From JAJUFS01 sp036381175 (GTDB lineage Bacteria > Pseudomonadota > Gammaproteobacteria > Natronospirales > JAJUFS01): DNA of 64,000 bases. The stretch spans positions 1-64,000 of the forward strand of contig DASVDI010000015.1 of assembly GCA_036381175.1 (NCBI GenBank). Direction: 5' to 3'. This document shows, piece after piece, positions 52,031-60,477 of this stretch. Within the stretch, counting starts at the first letter, position 1, and every line of letters starts with the position of its first letter. The notes beneath the pieces are model-generated. The model was not told the DNA's origin. It saw only the letters and a list, made by a program, of their open reading frames with translations, and ran no database searches. The position numbers were made by a program, and so were the translations under genes.

Positions 52031-54622
52031 GTGCGTCATTCGAGCAGGAACAACAGCAGGAATACGGTCAATACCGATCTGGTTCGCCGGGCAGCTGGCT
52101 GGAGCCTGCTCGTGTGCGTCCTGACGATTTGCCTGTTGCTCCCCGTTTCACTGAATCAATACCAGCGCAATGAAGCCGATCTTGCCGCGGCCACCCAGGT
52201 GCAGGCGGTTGAGACCGCCGTTCGCCTGCAACAGGAAATCGATCATCACCTGAAACTGCTTGCCGTGTTGCGCGACAAGCTGCAACGCCGCGACGGTTTC
52301 GACATGGCCGATGTCATGGCGGAAGCGGCTGTGATGACGCAGGCCTGGCCGGCCTTCCAGGCCATCAACTGGGTCGGCGCGGACGGCCGCATGCTCGCCG
52401 TCATGCCCGAGGCCGGCAACCTGCCCGCCGGCAGCATGAACGTGCTGGACGTGCCGTTGGCCGCACCCGCGTTCCGACTCGCGCTGGAAAGTGGCGCGCT
52501 TACGGCCACGCCGCCGCTGGAATTGCGCCAGGGCGGGCGCGGCGTCACCACGTATCTCGCTGTTCGCGAAGCCGGTCACGTGCTTGGCGTCATCAACGGC
52601 GTTTTTCGCCTGGAGCCGCTGTTCAGCGGTTTGCTCAGCGGCGGGCTGATGGAGCGGTACGCCATTCGTGTCATGGACGAGAACATGCTCGTTTATGCCG
52701 CCGGCGAAATTCCCGAACGCTTCCAGGACGAACCGGTGGTTACCGTCGCTTTCGATCAGCGCCTCTGGCAGGTGCAGCTCGCACCGCGCGCGGCGAGCGT
52801 TGCGAATTTCGCGGCACAGTTCCGTGCCGAGTCGGCGATCATTTTCGGCATCGCCTTGCTGGCTGGCTTGCTCACCGGCCTGCTCAGCTACAAGCAGATG
52901 TGGCTGCGGCACACCGAACGGCGTTTCCGCGAACTCAACCGCCTGTTGCCCGACATGGTGCTGGAATGCGACGAGCATTGGCGCGTGACTTACCTCAATC
53001 ACCTCGCGCAGCAACAACTGGGTTACGCGGACATCGAGATTCATGAAGGCCTCGCGCTGAATGAACTGCTGAACATGGAAGACCTCGAGGCGTCGTTCGC
53101 GCACTTGCGCGAAGAGGCGGGCGGTCAACCCGTCACGCGCATCTGTGACGTGCGCCGCCATGACGGTGAAATGATTTCCTGCGAGATCACCCTGGGTGCG
53201 ATCGAAGACCAGGCCGGCCATTTCCGCGGTGCGCGTGCCGTGCTGCGGGATATCACCGAGCGGCTGGAAGCGGAGCGCGCGATGAATCGTCTCGCGAATT
53301 TCGACCCGACCACGCAGTTGCCGAATCGCGCAATGTTCCTGCAGGTGTTGAGCCATGAAATCCGCCAGGCCGAAGCCGAGGGGCGCAAGCTCGTGCTGAT
53401 GGTCATTGATCTCGACAACTTCAAGAGCATCAACGATCGCCTCGGTCCGTCCATGGGCGACCTGCTGCTGCGTGAAGCGGCGCAGCGCTTGCGTGATGCG
53501 CTGAACCGGGAAGAAACCGTGTTTCGCACCAGCGGTGATGAGTTTGCGGTGTTGTTCGACAGTCTCGAATCGCGCGAAGAAATGGAGCAGATGGCGCAGT
53601 TCCTGTTGACGACATTGCGCCAGCCATACAATTTGCGTGCGACCGCCGAGGAGATCATCAACGCGACTGCCGGCATCAGCGTGTTTCCCGATGACGCGAC
53701 CGATTCCGAGCAGCTGTACATGAATGCCGATGTCGCTGTCTGCGAAGCAAAGGCCGAAGGCGGCCGGCGCTTCCGCTTGTTCACGCATGAAATCAGCCGG
53801 CAGTTGAGCGAGCGCAAGGATTTCGAGGAATCGTTGCGCCATGCCTTGCAGCGCGATGAATTCCGGCTGGTGTACCAGCCGGTCGTGAATGCAGAACTGG
53901 GCAAGGTCATTGGCGTGGAAGCGCTGCTTCGCTGGCAGCATCCCGAGAAAGGGTTACTTACGCCGGTGCATTTCATACGGCTCGCCGAGGAAACCGGCCT
54001 GATCGACAGCATCGGTGCGTGGGTGTTGCACGAGGCCTGCAGGCAGATGGGTGTGTGGGACAGCATCGGCGTTCACGTGCCGCAAGTTGCCGTGAACGTT
54101 TCCGCGCACCAGCTTGAAAGCGGCGTGCTCGGCAACGACGTGCGCCGCGCCCTGCGCAACAGCGGCATGGCGGGCGATCGCCTGGTTCTCGAACTCACCG
54201 AATCGTTGTTGATGCGCGATGTGAATTTCGCGACGCGCATGTTGTCCGGTTTGAAGGAACATGGTGTGCGCACGGCGGTCGACGATTTCGGTACCGGTTA
54301 TTCATCGCTCGCGTATTTGAATCGCCTGCCGATCGATACGCTGAAAATCGATCGCGCGTTCATCGCGCCGATTGCCGAGCCCGGTGGAGACACTCGGGTC
54401 ACCGAAGCGGTCATTGCGTTAGGTCGCCTGCTGAAATTGCACATCGTCGCGGAAGGCGTCGAGCAGGCCGCGCAGGCGGACTTCCTGCTGGAGCAGGGCT
54501 GCGTTTCCATGCAGGGATATTATTTCACCCGACCCGTGCCGCCGCTTGAGATACCGGCATTGATCGCGAAGGACTGGCGTTCGATGGTTGTGCAGCGAAG
54601 GGTTTCGTTGCGGGTGCAGTAG
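52031..54622 (+). CDS. Membrane GGDEF-EAL cyclic-di-GMP protein
   Basis: An 863-residue protein. It has a membrane helix near residue 25 (WSLLVCVLTICLLLPVSL), a periplasmic CHASE/dCache-like region, a second helix (SAIIFGIALLAGLLTGLLS), a PAS domain, a GGDEF domain with SGDEF at the active loop, and a C-terminal EAL domain. The EAL residues are all there: VEALLRW, VAVNVSAHQL, LELTES, VDDFGTGYSSL, LKID, AEGVE. The protein is therefore probably a phosphodiesterase; SGDEF cyclases can be active, but this is not certain. I chose the GTG at 52031 because the promoter ends at 52003; an ATG frame extends to 51917. Confidence 0.88.
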   Translation: MRHSSRNNSRNTVNTDLVRRAAGWSLLVCVLTICLLLPVSLNQYQRNEADLAAATQVQAVETAVRLQQEIDHHLKLLAVLRDKLQRRDGFDMADVMAEAAVMTQAWPAFQAINWVGADGRMLAVMPEAGNLPAGSMNVLDVPLAAPAFRLALESGALTATPPLELRQGGRGVTTYLAVREAGHVLGVINGVFRLEPLFSGLLSGGLMERYAIRVMDENMLVYAAGEIPERFQDEPVVTVAFDQRLWQVQLAPRAASVANFAAQFRAESAIIFGIALLAGLLTGLLSYKQMWLRHTERRFRELNRLLPDMVLECDEHWRVTYLNHLAQQQLGYADIEIHEGLALNELLNMEDLEASFAHLREEAGGQPVTRICDVRRHDGEMISCEITLGAIEDQAGHFRGARAVLRDITERLEAERAMNRLANFDPTTQLPNRAMFLQVLSHEIRQAEAEGRKLVLMVIDLDNFKSINDRLGPSMGDLLLREAAQRLRDALNREETVFRTSGDEFAVLFDSLESREEMEQMAQFLLTTLRQPYNLRATAEEIINATAGISVFPDDATDSEQLYMNADVAVCEAKAEGGRRFRLFTHEISRQLSERKDFEESLRHALQRDEFRLVYQPVVNAELGKVIGVEALLRWQHPEKGLLTPVHFIRLAEETGLIDSIGAWVLHEACRQMGVWDSIGVHVPQVAVNVSAHQLESGVLGNDVRRALRNSGMAGDRLVLELTESLLMRDVNFATRMLSGLKEHGVRTAVDDFGTGYSSLAYLNRLPIDTLKIDRAFIAPIAEPGGDTRVTEAVIALGRLLKLHIVAEGVEQAAQADFLLEQGCVSMQGYYFTRPVPPLEIPALIAKDWRSMVVQRRVSLRVQ

Positions 54623-54630
54623 AGGAAGAA

Positions 54631-54778
54631 AAATTCCTCCCCGGCCCTCCCTTTGAAAAAGGGAGGGAGCCCTTCGTTCGGTTTTGTCGAAATCTGACTA
54701 ACGATGTCTTGCGGTAGTGCTGACGAAGAAAGCCCCCTTTCTTGAAGGGGCCGCTGTGCGCAGCACAGCGGGAGGATT
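54631..54778 (+). repeat. Composite hairpin repeat
   Basis: AAATTCCTCCCCGGCCCTCC and a CTTTGAAAAAG hairpin at the left, CCCCCTTTCTTGAAGGGGCC and GCTGTGCGCAGCACAGCGGG at the right. The same left and right blocks in the same order form 59241-59396; the middle differs. A right-half copy is at 39791-39843. The element abuts the stop codon of the next gene. Confidence 0.7.
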
Positions 54779-55381
54779 TCAACGCCTGAAAATTCTTCTT
54801 CCGAACACCGCATTCATCAGGATAGGCAATCCGTCGCGCACCACACTGATGCGTGAGAAAACCGTGTTGTAAAGCTTTTCGTAAATGTCGCCGTGCTTGA
54901 GCAGGTCAGCGCCAAGGTTGGAGCGGTATTCGCGCACGCTGGCCATGCCGTCGATCATCAGGTGCAGGATTTCGAGCAGGTCGTCCACCACGGGCTGCAA
55001 GGCGCGCAGCGCGATGTCGTCGTTGTCTTCATCGGAACGCGCCAGTGTTTCGAGATCGTTGTAGACCCGCGTGAATCGTTGCAGCATCTCCGTGCGCATC
55101 TCGCAGATGCGGTCGTAGGGCCGCGCATACAACTGGTCATAGATCAGGCCGCGGCCGCGCAGCTCTTCTTTCAGGTCGGGGCGCTTCTCGCGCAACTCCT
55201 GCATCGATTCCTTCATGGTCAGCAGCAGGCCGAGCAACTCTGAGCTGATTTTCGCGCGCACGGCGTTGGCACGCTTGCGATCTTCCAGCAGCATCTGCAG
55301 CCGGATCTTGCGGCCCATCTCCCGGCTCAGGCCGGCGTCTGAATTGCCCGGGTTTTCCGAATTTTTATCGCCGTCATCCAT
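54779..55381 (-). CDS. Helical protein, unknown function
   Basis: A 200-residue protein, mostly charged helix: IRLQMLLEDRKRANAVRAKI near residue 25, KESMQELREKRPDLKEELRG, then helices with alternating acidic and hydrophobic residues. It has a disordered, Asp/Asn-rich N-terminus and an arginine-rich C-terminus (GRRIFRR). No membrane segment or known motif. I chose the ATG at 55381 (MDDGDKNSEN), 5 bases after GAGA; a frame to 55423 is possible. It lies downstream of the ABC operon but is separated from it and may be independent. Confidence 0.65.
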   Translation of the reverse strand: MDDGDKNSENPGNSDAGLSREMGRKIRLQMLLEDRKRANAVRAKISSELLGLLLTMKESMQELREKRPDLKEELRGRGLIYDQLYARPYDRICEMRTEMLQRFTRVYNDLETLARSDEDNDDIALRALQPVVDDLLEILHLMIDGMASVREYRSNLGADLLKHGDIYEKLYNTVFSRISVVRDGLPILMNAVFGRRIFRR

Positions 55382-55511
55382 GCGAATCTCGTTTCCTGTG
55401 GTGTCCCGACTTTCCGGTTGCAAGATAACTGTTTGGCTGTGTGCCGGGCAACGGCTTTACATAATGGTTTTGCCGAATGAATGCAAACCGGAAGGGCAAA
55501 AGGCGAGGTTT

Positions 55512-56606
55512 TCAATCGAGGCGCTTGCGGAAACGAATGATGGCCAGCAACAACATGACGGCGGTGAAGGCGGACAGCGCGAGCAGTTCCGTGCCCATGG
55601 TGAGAATGCCGATGCCGCGAATGGCGATGCCGCGCACCAGCCGGATGAAATGCGTCAGCGGAAGAATCTCGCCGATCCAGCGGGCGGCCAGTGGCATACC
55701 GTGGAACGGAAACATGAAACCGGACAGCAGGATGGATGGCAGGAAGGTGAACACGGTGAGCTGCATGGCCTGGAACTGCGTTTTTGCGAGCGTGGAAATG
55801 GTCAGGCCGAGTGCGAGTGTCGCGACGATGAACAACGCCGCGGCGAGATAGAGGTCCAGCAGCGAGCCGCGCACCGGCACGTCGAACAGCCACGCGCCGG
55901 CAAGGAGAATGATGCTGACCTGCACAAGACCGATGAGCACGTAGGGCAGGATCTTGCCGAGCATCAGCTCCGGCGTGCGCACGGGTGTGGTGATAAGCAA
56001 TTCGAGATTGCCGCGTTCGCGTTCGCGCACAATGGCAATGGCGGTGAACAGCACCATGGTGAGATTGAGAATGACGCCGATCAGGCCGGGAACAATCTGC
56101 ACTTGCGAACGGTGTTCGGGATTGTAATAAGTGCGTGCTTCGAAGACGGCCGACGAAACTGCTTCTTTCGCGAACGGCGGCGGCATGCGCACCAGTTGCC
56201 GCGCGATGCGCGCAATGGTCGGATCGCTGCCGTTGATCAGCAGTTGTACGGCTGGCCGGGATGCATCCTGCAAGCGGCGTTCGAAGTCCGGTGGAATGAA
56301 CAGGCCGACATCGATGTCGCCGGCATCAAGCTGGCGTTTCAGTTGCACGGGTCCGCCGGCAACAGCGATGACATCGATCAACTGGCTCGCTTGCGCGGCG
56401 CGCACCAGTTCACGCGAGGCGCTGGTGTTTGCCTGGTCGGCAACGCCCGCGCGCAGGTGGCGCACGTCGGTGTCAATGGCGTAGCCGAACAACAGGATCT
56501 GCAACAACGGCACGCCGATGATCATGCCGAAAGTGAGGCGGTCGCGGCGCAACTGCTTCACCTCCTTTCGAGCTATGGCCGTGAGCCTTTGCAAACGCGC
56601 CTTCAT
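55512..56606 (-). CDS. ABC-2 type efflux permease (YbhS/YbhR-like)
   Basis: A 364-residue permease with one N-terminal helix (FGMIIGVPLLQILLFGYAI), a large periplasmic loop (about 45-170), and five C-terminal helices from VQIVPGLIGVILNLTMVLFT onward. RERERGNLELLITTPVRTPELMLGKILPY is the ABC-2 coupling segment (positions about 195-223). It is coupled to the ATPase gene by a 4-base overlap. The E. coli ybhGFSR transporter has two such permeases; only one is encoded here, so it presumably forms a homodimer. Confidence 0.9.
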   Translation of the reverse strand: MKARLQRLTAIARKEVKQLRRDRLTFGMIIGVPLLQILLFGYAIDTDVRHLRAGVADQANTSASRELVRAAQASQLIDVIAVAGGPVQLKRQLDAGDIDVGLFIPPDFERRLQDASRPAVQLLINGSDPTIARIARQLVRMPPPFAKEAVSSAVFEARTYYNPEHRSQVQIVPGLIGVILNLTMVLFTAIAIVRERERGNLELLITTPVRTPELMLGKILPYVLIGLVQVSIILLAGAWLFDVPVRGSLLDLYLAAALFIVATLALGLTISTLAKTQFQAMQLTVFTFLPSILLSGFMFPFHGMPLAARWIGEILPLTHFIRLVRGIAIRGIGILTMGTELLALSAFTAVMLLLAIIRFRKRLD

Positions 56607-57568
56607 GCGACCGCCCCCTCACCACGTTCTTCTTCCTTCAGTCGCGTTGCGGCAACAAACACATCTTCGAGGTTCGCGCCGACGGCTTCGACACGCGCAT
56701 CGATTCCGGATTCGCGCAAGCGGCGCACGATGATTTCCTGAGCGTCTTCCATGTCTTTCACGAGCAGCGCATGCAAGCGCGTTCCAAGTTGCGCGACGCT
56801 GCGCACGCCGTCCTGTTTTGCCAGTTCGCGCCGCGCGTCAAGTGGCCTTTCGGTTTCGATTTCCAGCACCTGCGCATCGATGTCGCGCATCAATCGCTGC
56901 GGCGAACCTGATGCAACCAGCCGGCCGCGATCAAGGATCGCAAGTTCATGGCAGCGTTCGGCTTCATCCATGTAATGCGTTGAAACGAGAATGGTCGTAC
57001 CGCGTCCGACCAGCTCGAACAGCTTGTCCCAGAAATCGCGCCGGCTTTGCGGATCCACGGCACTGGTGGGTTCGTCGAGGATCAGCAAGTCGGGTTCGTG
57101 CAGCGTCACGCCTGCAAGCGCGAGGCGTTGTTTCTGGCCGCCGCTCAAGGTGCCGGCGAGCTGTCCTCGACGCTCAGCGAGAAAATAATTTTCCAGCGCA
57201 TCCTCGATGCGCGTGCTGCGTTCTCGCCGCGGCAGCGCGTACACGTCGGTCAGGAATTCGAGGTTTTCCTGCACGGTGAGGTCTTCGTAGAGCGAGAACT
57301 TCTGGGTCATGTAGCCGATGCGCCGGCGCACCGCTTCGGCATCGCGCGGCACCTTGAAGCCGAGCACTTCGGCTTCACCGTCACTCGGTTTCAGAAGACC
57401 GCACAGCATGCGGATGGTGGTCGATTTGCCCGATCCATTCGGCCCGAGAAAACCGTAGATCCTTGCGGCGGGAATATCGAGATCGACATGATCGACAGCG
57501 AGCAGCGATCCGAAACGGCGTGTGAGGCCGCGCGCGCGAATGGCCATATTGGCTGTATCGCGTGTCAT
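56603..57568 (-). CDS. ABC transporter ATP-binding protein (YbhF-like half)
   Basis: A 321-residue ATPase. IYGFLGPNGSGKSTTIRMLC is the Walker A, GTLSGGQKQRLALA the signature, LLILDEPTSAVDPQ the Walker B and STHYMDEAERC the His switch. A C-terminal segment of about 90 residues (ERPLDARRELAKQDGVRSV) is the usual DUF4162-type tail. E. coli YbhF has two ATPase halves; this has one. The start at 57568 overlaps the HlyD stop by 4 bases. Confidence 0.93.
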   Translation of the reverse strand: MTRDTANMAIRARGLTRRFGSLLAVDHVDLDIPAARIYGFLGPNGSGKSTTIRMLCGLLKPSDGEAEVLGFKVPRDAEAVRRRIGYMTQKFSLYEDLTVQENLEFLTDVYALPRRERSTRIEDALENYFLAERRGQLAGTLSGGQKQRLALAGVTLHEPDLLILDEPTSAVDPQSRRDFWDKLFELVGRGTTILVSTHYMDEAERCHELAILDRGRLVASGSPQRLMRDIDAQVLEIETERPLDARRELAKQDGVRSVAQLGTRLHALLVKDMEDAQEIIVRRLRESGIDARVEAVGANLEDVFVAATRLKEEERGEGAVA

Positions 57569-58518
57569 TGCGTCTCGTCTTTTGCTGCGAAGACTTCGAC
57601 GGGCAAACCGGCAGGCAGTTTTGCTGCCGCTTCGCCGCTGAGGTCGATTTCCGCGGCATAACTTAACCGGTCGCGGTCGTGTTCCGTGAGCGCGAAGTAA
57701 GGTGTGAACGCCGCACTCGCCGACACCCAGCGAACCTGTCCCGGGAAATTTCCAAAGCCCGGCACGTGAACGGTCACTTTTGATCCGGTAGAAAATTGTT
57801 CGCGCCACGCGGCAGGAATGTACGTGCGTGCGTAAGGCGCACCTTCGGCGAGAAGGATCACAACTTCGGCGCCTGCGGATGGTTGCGCGCCGCGTTCGAA
57901 GGGAATCGCTTCGATGCGTCCGTCGCGCGGTGCTTCAACGGACAGGCGTTCGATGATGAGTTCCTGGATGTGCAGCGCGGCGCGCGTTGCGTCGAGTTCT
58001 GCGCGTGCCTGGTCGAGTTCTTCGACGGTCGTGCCTTCAAGCAGCACCTGCAGGGCAGCGCGCGCCGCGTCGTAGTCGCCCTGGCGCGCGTCGCGTTGTG
58101 CACGTGCCGCGTCCAGTGCGGCAACACTTGCGAGATTTTCCGAACGCAATTGTTGCAGGCGTCCGTATTCATTCTTCGCGTTCTCCAGCAATCCTTCCGC
58201 TGACGCCAGCCGCGCGCGTGCTTCACGAATGCTTTCCTCGCGCGGTCCGCGCACGAGTTCATCGACACGCCGTTCGGCCTGCCACATGAGTGCGGCAAGG
58301 CGTTCGCGTTCCGCGAGCGCGCGTGACGGATCAAGTTCGAGGATGAGTTCGCCTTTTTCGACGCGTTCGCCTTCGTTCGCGTGCACGGCGATCACCGGTT
58401 CGGAACGTTCAGCGAGCAGGGTGATGCGATCACGCTCCAGCGTGCCGACGAGATGCGCGCCGTTGTTTTCGCAAGCGACGAGCATCAGTGCCACGAGCAC
58501 GAGGCGGAGTTGTTTCAT
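57565..58518 (-). CDS. HlyD-family membrane fusion lipoprotein (YbhG-like)
   Basis: A 317-residue periplasmic adaptor with a lipoprotein signal (QLRLVLVALMLVAC), a biotinyl-lipoyl-like half (VIAVHANEGERVEKGELILEL), a long alpha-helical hairpin (about residues 70-185), the second lipoyl half and a beta-barrel. It would link the ABC pump to an outer-membrane channel, which is not encoded nearby. It overlaps the TetR gene by 4 bases, giving a fully coupled operon TetR-HlyD-ATPase-permease. Confidence 0.9.
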   Translation of the reverse strand: MKQLRLVLVALMLVACENNGAHLVGTLERDRITLLAERSEPVIAVHANEGERVEKGELILELDPSRALAERERLAALMWQAERRVDELVRGPREESIREARARLASAEGLLENAKNEYGRLQQLRSENLASVAALDAARAQRDARQGDYDAARAALQVLLEGTTVEELDQARAELDATRAALHIQELIIERLSVEAPRDGRIEAIPFERGAQPSAGAEVVILLAEGAPYARTYIPAAWREQFSTGSKVTVHVPGFGNFPGQVRWVSASAAFTPYFALTEHDRDRLSYAAEIDLSGEAAAKLPAGLPVEVFAAKDETQ

Positions 58519-59174
58519 CGATGTCCCTCCCGGCTCGCGCCGATGTGGAAAAGCTGCGCGGTGTGTTCGGCAAGCTGTTCGATCATCGCGTCGTCGTAGG
58601 CGAGCCCGAGCACTTTTTCCGCGACTGGCCGCGCGATGAACGGGAAAACCGCCATGCTCATGAGTGACAGCAAAGCCAGCCGCGGATCGAGATCGTCGCG
58701 CAAATGTCCGGCGGCGAAATCACGTTCGAGGATGGCGCGCATTGCGCCTGCGCCACGCGTGGCGATGTCGCGAATGAAGGTTTCGCGCATCACGCCGTCG
58801 GCGGCGAGCACGTCGCGCATCAGCAGGGCGGGGAGTTCCGGCGTGCGCGCGAGCTGATGCATGTAGCTGTACAACGCGTCACGCAGTGAACCGGGCTCGC
58901 CGTCCGCCGCGAGCTGCTCCAGCCGTTGCAGGAGCGGACGCGCCGTTTCCTCCAGCATCGCCAGGTAAAGGCCGCGCTTGTCGCCGAAGTGGTAGTGCAC
59001 CATCGCGGGCGTGACGCCGGCGCTGTCGGCGACATGTCGCACCGTTGTGCCGCGAAAGCCGTGTTTCGCGAACTCCGCACGCGCCGCCAGCAGCAATTCG
59101 TGGCGGGAGTCGACTTTGCCAGCGTCCTGGGTACGACGGCCGGGACCGGGCTTTTGCAGGGATTTGCGTTTCAT
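58515..59174 (-). CDS. TetR-family regulator (CecR/YbiH-like)
   Basis: A 219-residue TetR repressor. The N-terminal HTH covers about residues 24-70 (LLLAARAEFAKHGFRGTTVR, then HVADSAGVTPAMVHYHFGDK), followed by a helical ligand domain. It heads the efflux operon, as CecR heads ybhGFSR in E. coli, so it probably senses the pump's substrate. Its likely operator is the AT-rich palindrome just upstream. Confidence 0.92.
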   Translation of the reverse strand: MKRKSLQKPGPGRRTQDAGKVDSRHELLLAARAEFAKHGFRGTTVRHVADSAGVTPAMVHYHFGDKRGLYLAMLEETARPLLQRLEQLAADGEPGSLRDALYSYMHQLARTPELPALLMRDVLAADGVMRETFIRDIATRGAGAMRAILERDFAAGHLRDDLDPRLALLSLMSMAVFPFIARPVAEKVLGLAYDDAMIEQLAEHTAQLFHIGASREGHR

Positions 59175-59179
59175 GGATG

Positions 59180-59203
59180 TTAATTAAACAGATAATTAAT
59201 TAA
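59180..59203 (-). promoter_or_regulatory. AT-rich operator of the TetR operon
   Basis: TTAATTA and TAATTAA arms flank AACAGA, extended by another TTAA, five bases before the TetR start codon. An isolated AT palindrome in GC-rich DNA at this position is typical of TetR autoregulation. Confidence 0.6.
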
Positions 59204-59240
59204 AAATCAAGGGAAAGATGAAAAACGAAGGGAGGGAGAG

Positions 59241-59396
59241 AAAATTCCTCCCCGGCCCTCCCTTTGAGAAAGGGAGGGAGTTCTTCGTTCAGCATTCAGT
59301 CAGTCGAAGCCGAACCATGAGTTCTTGCAACAATGCCAGGAGAAATCAGCCCCCTTTGGAAAAGGGGGCCGCTGTGCGCAGCACGGCGGGGGATTT
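59241..59396 (+). repeat. Composite hairpin repeat
   Basis: AAAATTCCTCCCCGGCCCTC and CCCTTTGAGAAAGGG at the left, CCCCCTTTGGAAAAGGGGGC and GCTGTGCGCAGCACGGCGGG at the right. It is the same element as 54631-54778, in the same orientation. Confidence 0.7.
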
Positions 59397-59441
59397 CCTG
59401 CGGTGAACGTTCCGTGACAACCAGCAACCGGAAGACGTTTT

Positions 59442-60257
59442 TCAGTCTTCCAGCAACTCGATGGTGTGCGTCAGTAGTTGTGCATCCCCCGGCAAACCGT
59501 GGCCGGGAATGACCTGCTGCGCTTCGGGGTAGCGGGCGAGGGCGCGGCGCAGGGCGAGCGGCCAGGATTGTTCATTGGCGTCGCCGGTGAAACCGAGCGT
59601 TTCTGCGTGACGGGATTTCACCATGCAGCCGCCGAACAGCACCTTGTCGTCGGGAAACCAGGCGATGATGTTGTCCAGCGCGTGCGCGGGACCGGGATAG
59701 AACAGTTCGACGGCCTGCTCGCCGGACCGCAGCGGCAGATTCCCGTCGAAGACGAAATTCGGCGCCGTCCAGCCTTTCTTGCGCGCGATCTGGGCGGTGT
59801 TGCGCTGGCTGTAGATCGGAATTCCGCGCTCAGCGAACACATCGATGCTGCCCATGCGGTCATCGTGCGCGTGCGTGATGACCAGGCGCTTGACCTTGCC
59901 GGGGAAATTGCTGTCCAACCAATCGAGCAGCTCGTAAGCGGCGGCGGCAGTCCACGGCGCATCAATGATCGTGATGCGATCGGTGCCGATCATCAGCATG
60001 CCGTTCGCGTGCAGGCGCTGGCTGCCGAGATCGAAATAACTGCGGTAAACGTGGAGATTGTCGCTGACGGTGAAAATATGCAGATCGTTCAGCACCACGT
60101 CCGGCTGGATGGCGCGTTTCTGGTTCAGCATCTGCATCGTCTGGCGGTAGTCGGCCGGATCAGGCTTCTCGGGGGGAGTGGCGCAGGCGGACAGCGCGAC
60201 CGCCGCTGCGATTGCGATCAGCATGAACGGACGAGCAAGCCCCCGGAGCATGTTCAT
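59442..60257 (-). CDS. Putative lipid-anchored subclass B1 metallo-beta-lactamase
   Basis: A 271-residue MBL-fold protein with a lipoprotein signal (FMLIAIAAAVALSAC, Cys25). Zinc ligands in B1 order: His129, His131 and Asp133 (THAHDDRMGS), His192 (PGPAHALDNIIAW), Cys211 in FGGCMVKS with Lys214, and His253 (PGHG). Cys in the second site followed by xxK, and DNIxxW, are B1 features (BcII, NDM, VIM), so a carbapenem-active enzyme is plausible; activity is inferred. The start at 60257 follows AGGA by 7 bases. No integron or transposon is adjacent, so it appears to be a resident chromosomal gene. Confidence 0.75.
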   Translation of the reverse strand: MNMLRGLARPFMLIAIAAAVALSACATPPEKPDPADYRQTMQMLNQKRAIQPDVVLNDLHIFTVSDNLHVYRSYFDLGSQRLHANGMLMIGTDRITIIDAPWTAAAAYELLDWLDSNFPGKVKRLVITHAHDDRMGSIDVFAERGIPIYSQRNTAQIARKKGWTAPNFVFDGNLPLRSGEQAVELFYPGPAHALDNIIAWFPDDKVLFGGCMVKSRHAETLGFTGDANEQSWPLALRRALARYPEAQQVIPGHGLPGDAQLLTHTIELLED

Positions 60258-60477
60258 TATTTGATCCTTGTAAACCCGATTCTTGTCATGACGCCGTGGC
60301 GAAACCGATCGGCTTTGAATTCCCCGCCTTGAGCGCACCCTCATGTGCTCGCCGCCGGTCGCAGCGTTGCCGCTGCTTTGGCCGGCATGATACTCCAGCG
60401 ATATACTGCCCGCACGTTCAAGACCGTCCAACAAGAATAGACAAGAAATTACCTCTTTTTCTTTTGCCGTCCGAGTG

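Noticed and set aside
52148..53941. 597-codon open frame on the minus strand opposite the GGDEF-EAL gene
   Set aside because: A GC-rich antisense shadow; the opposite frame has clear catalytic motifs.
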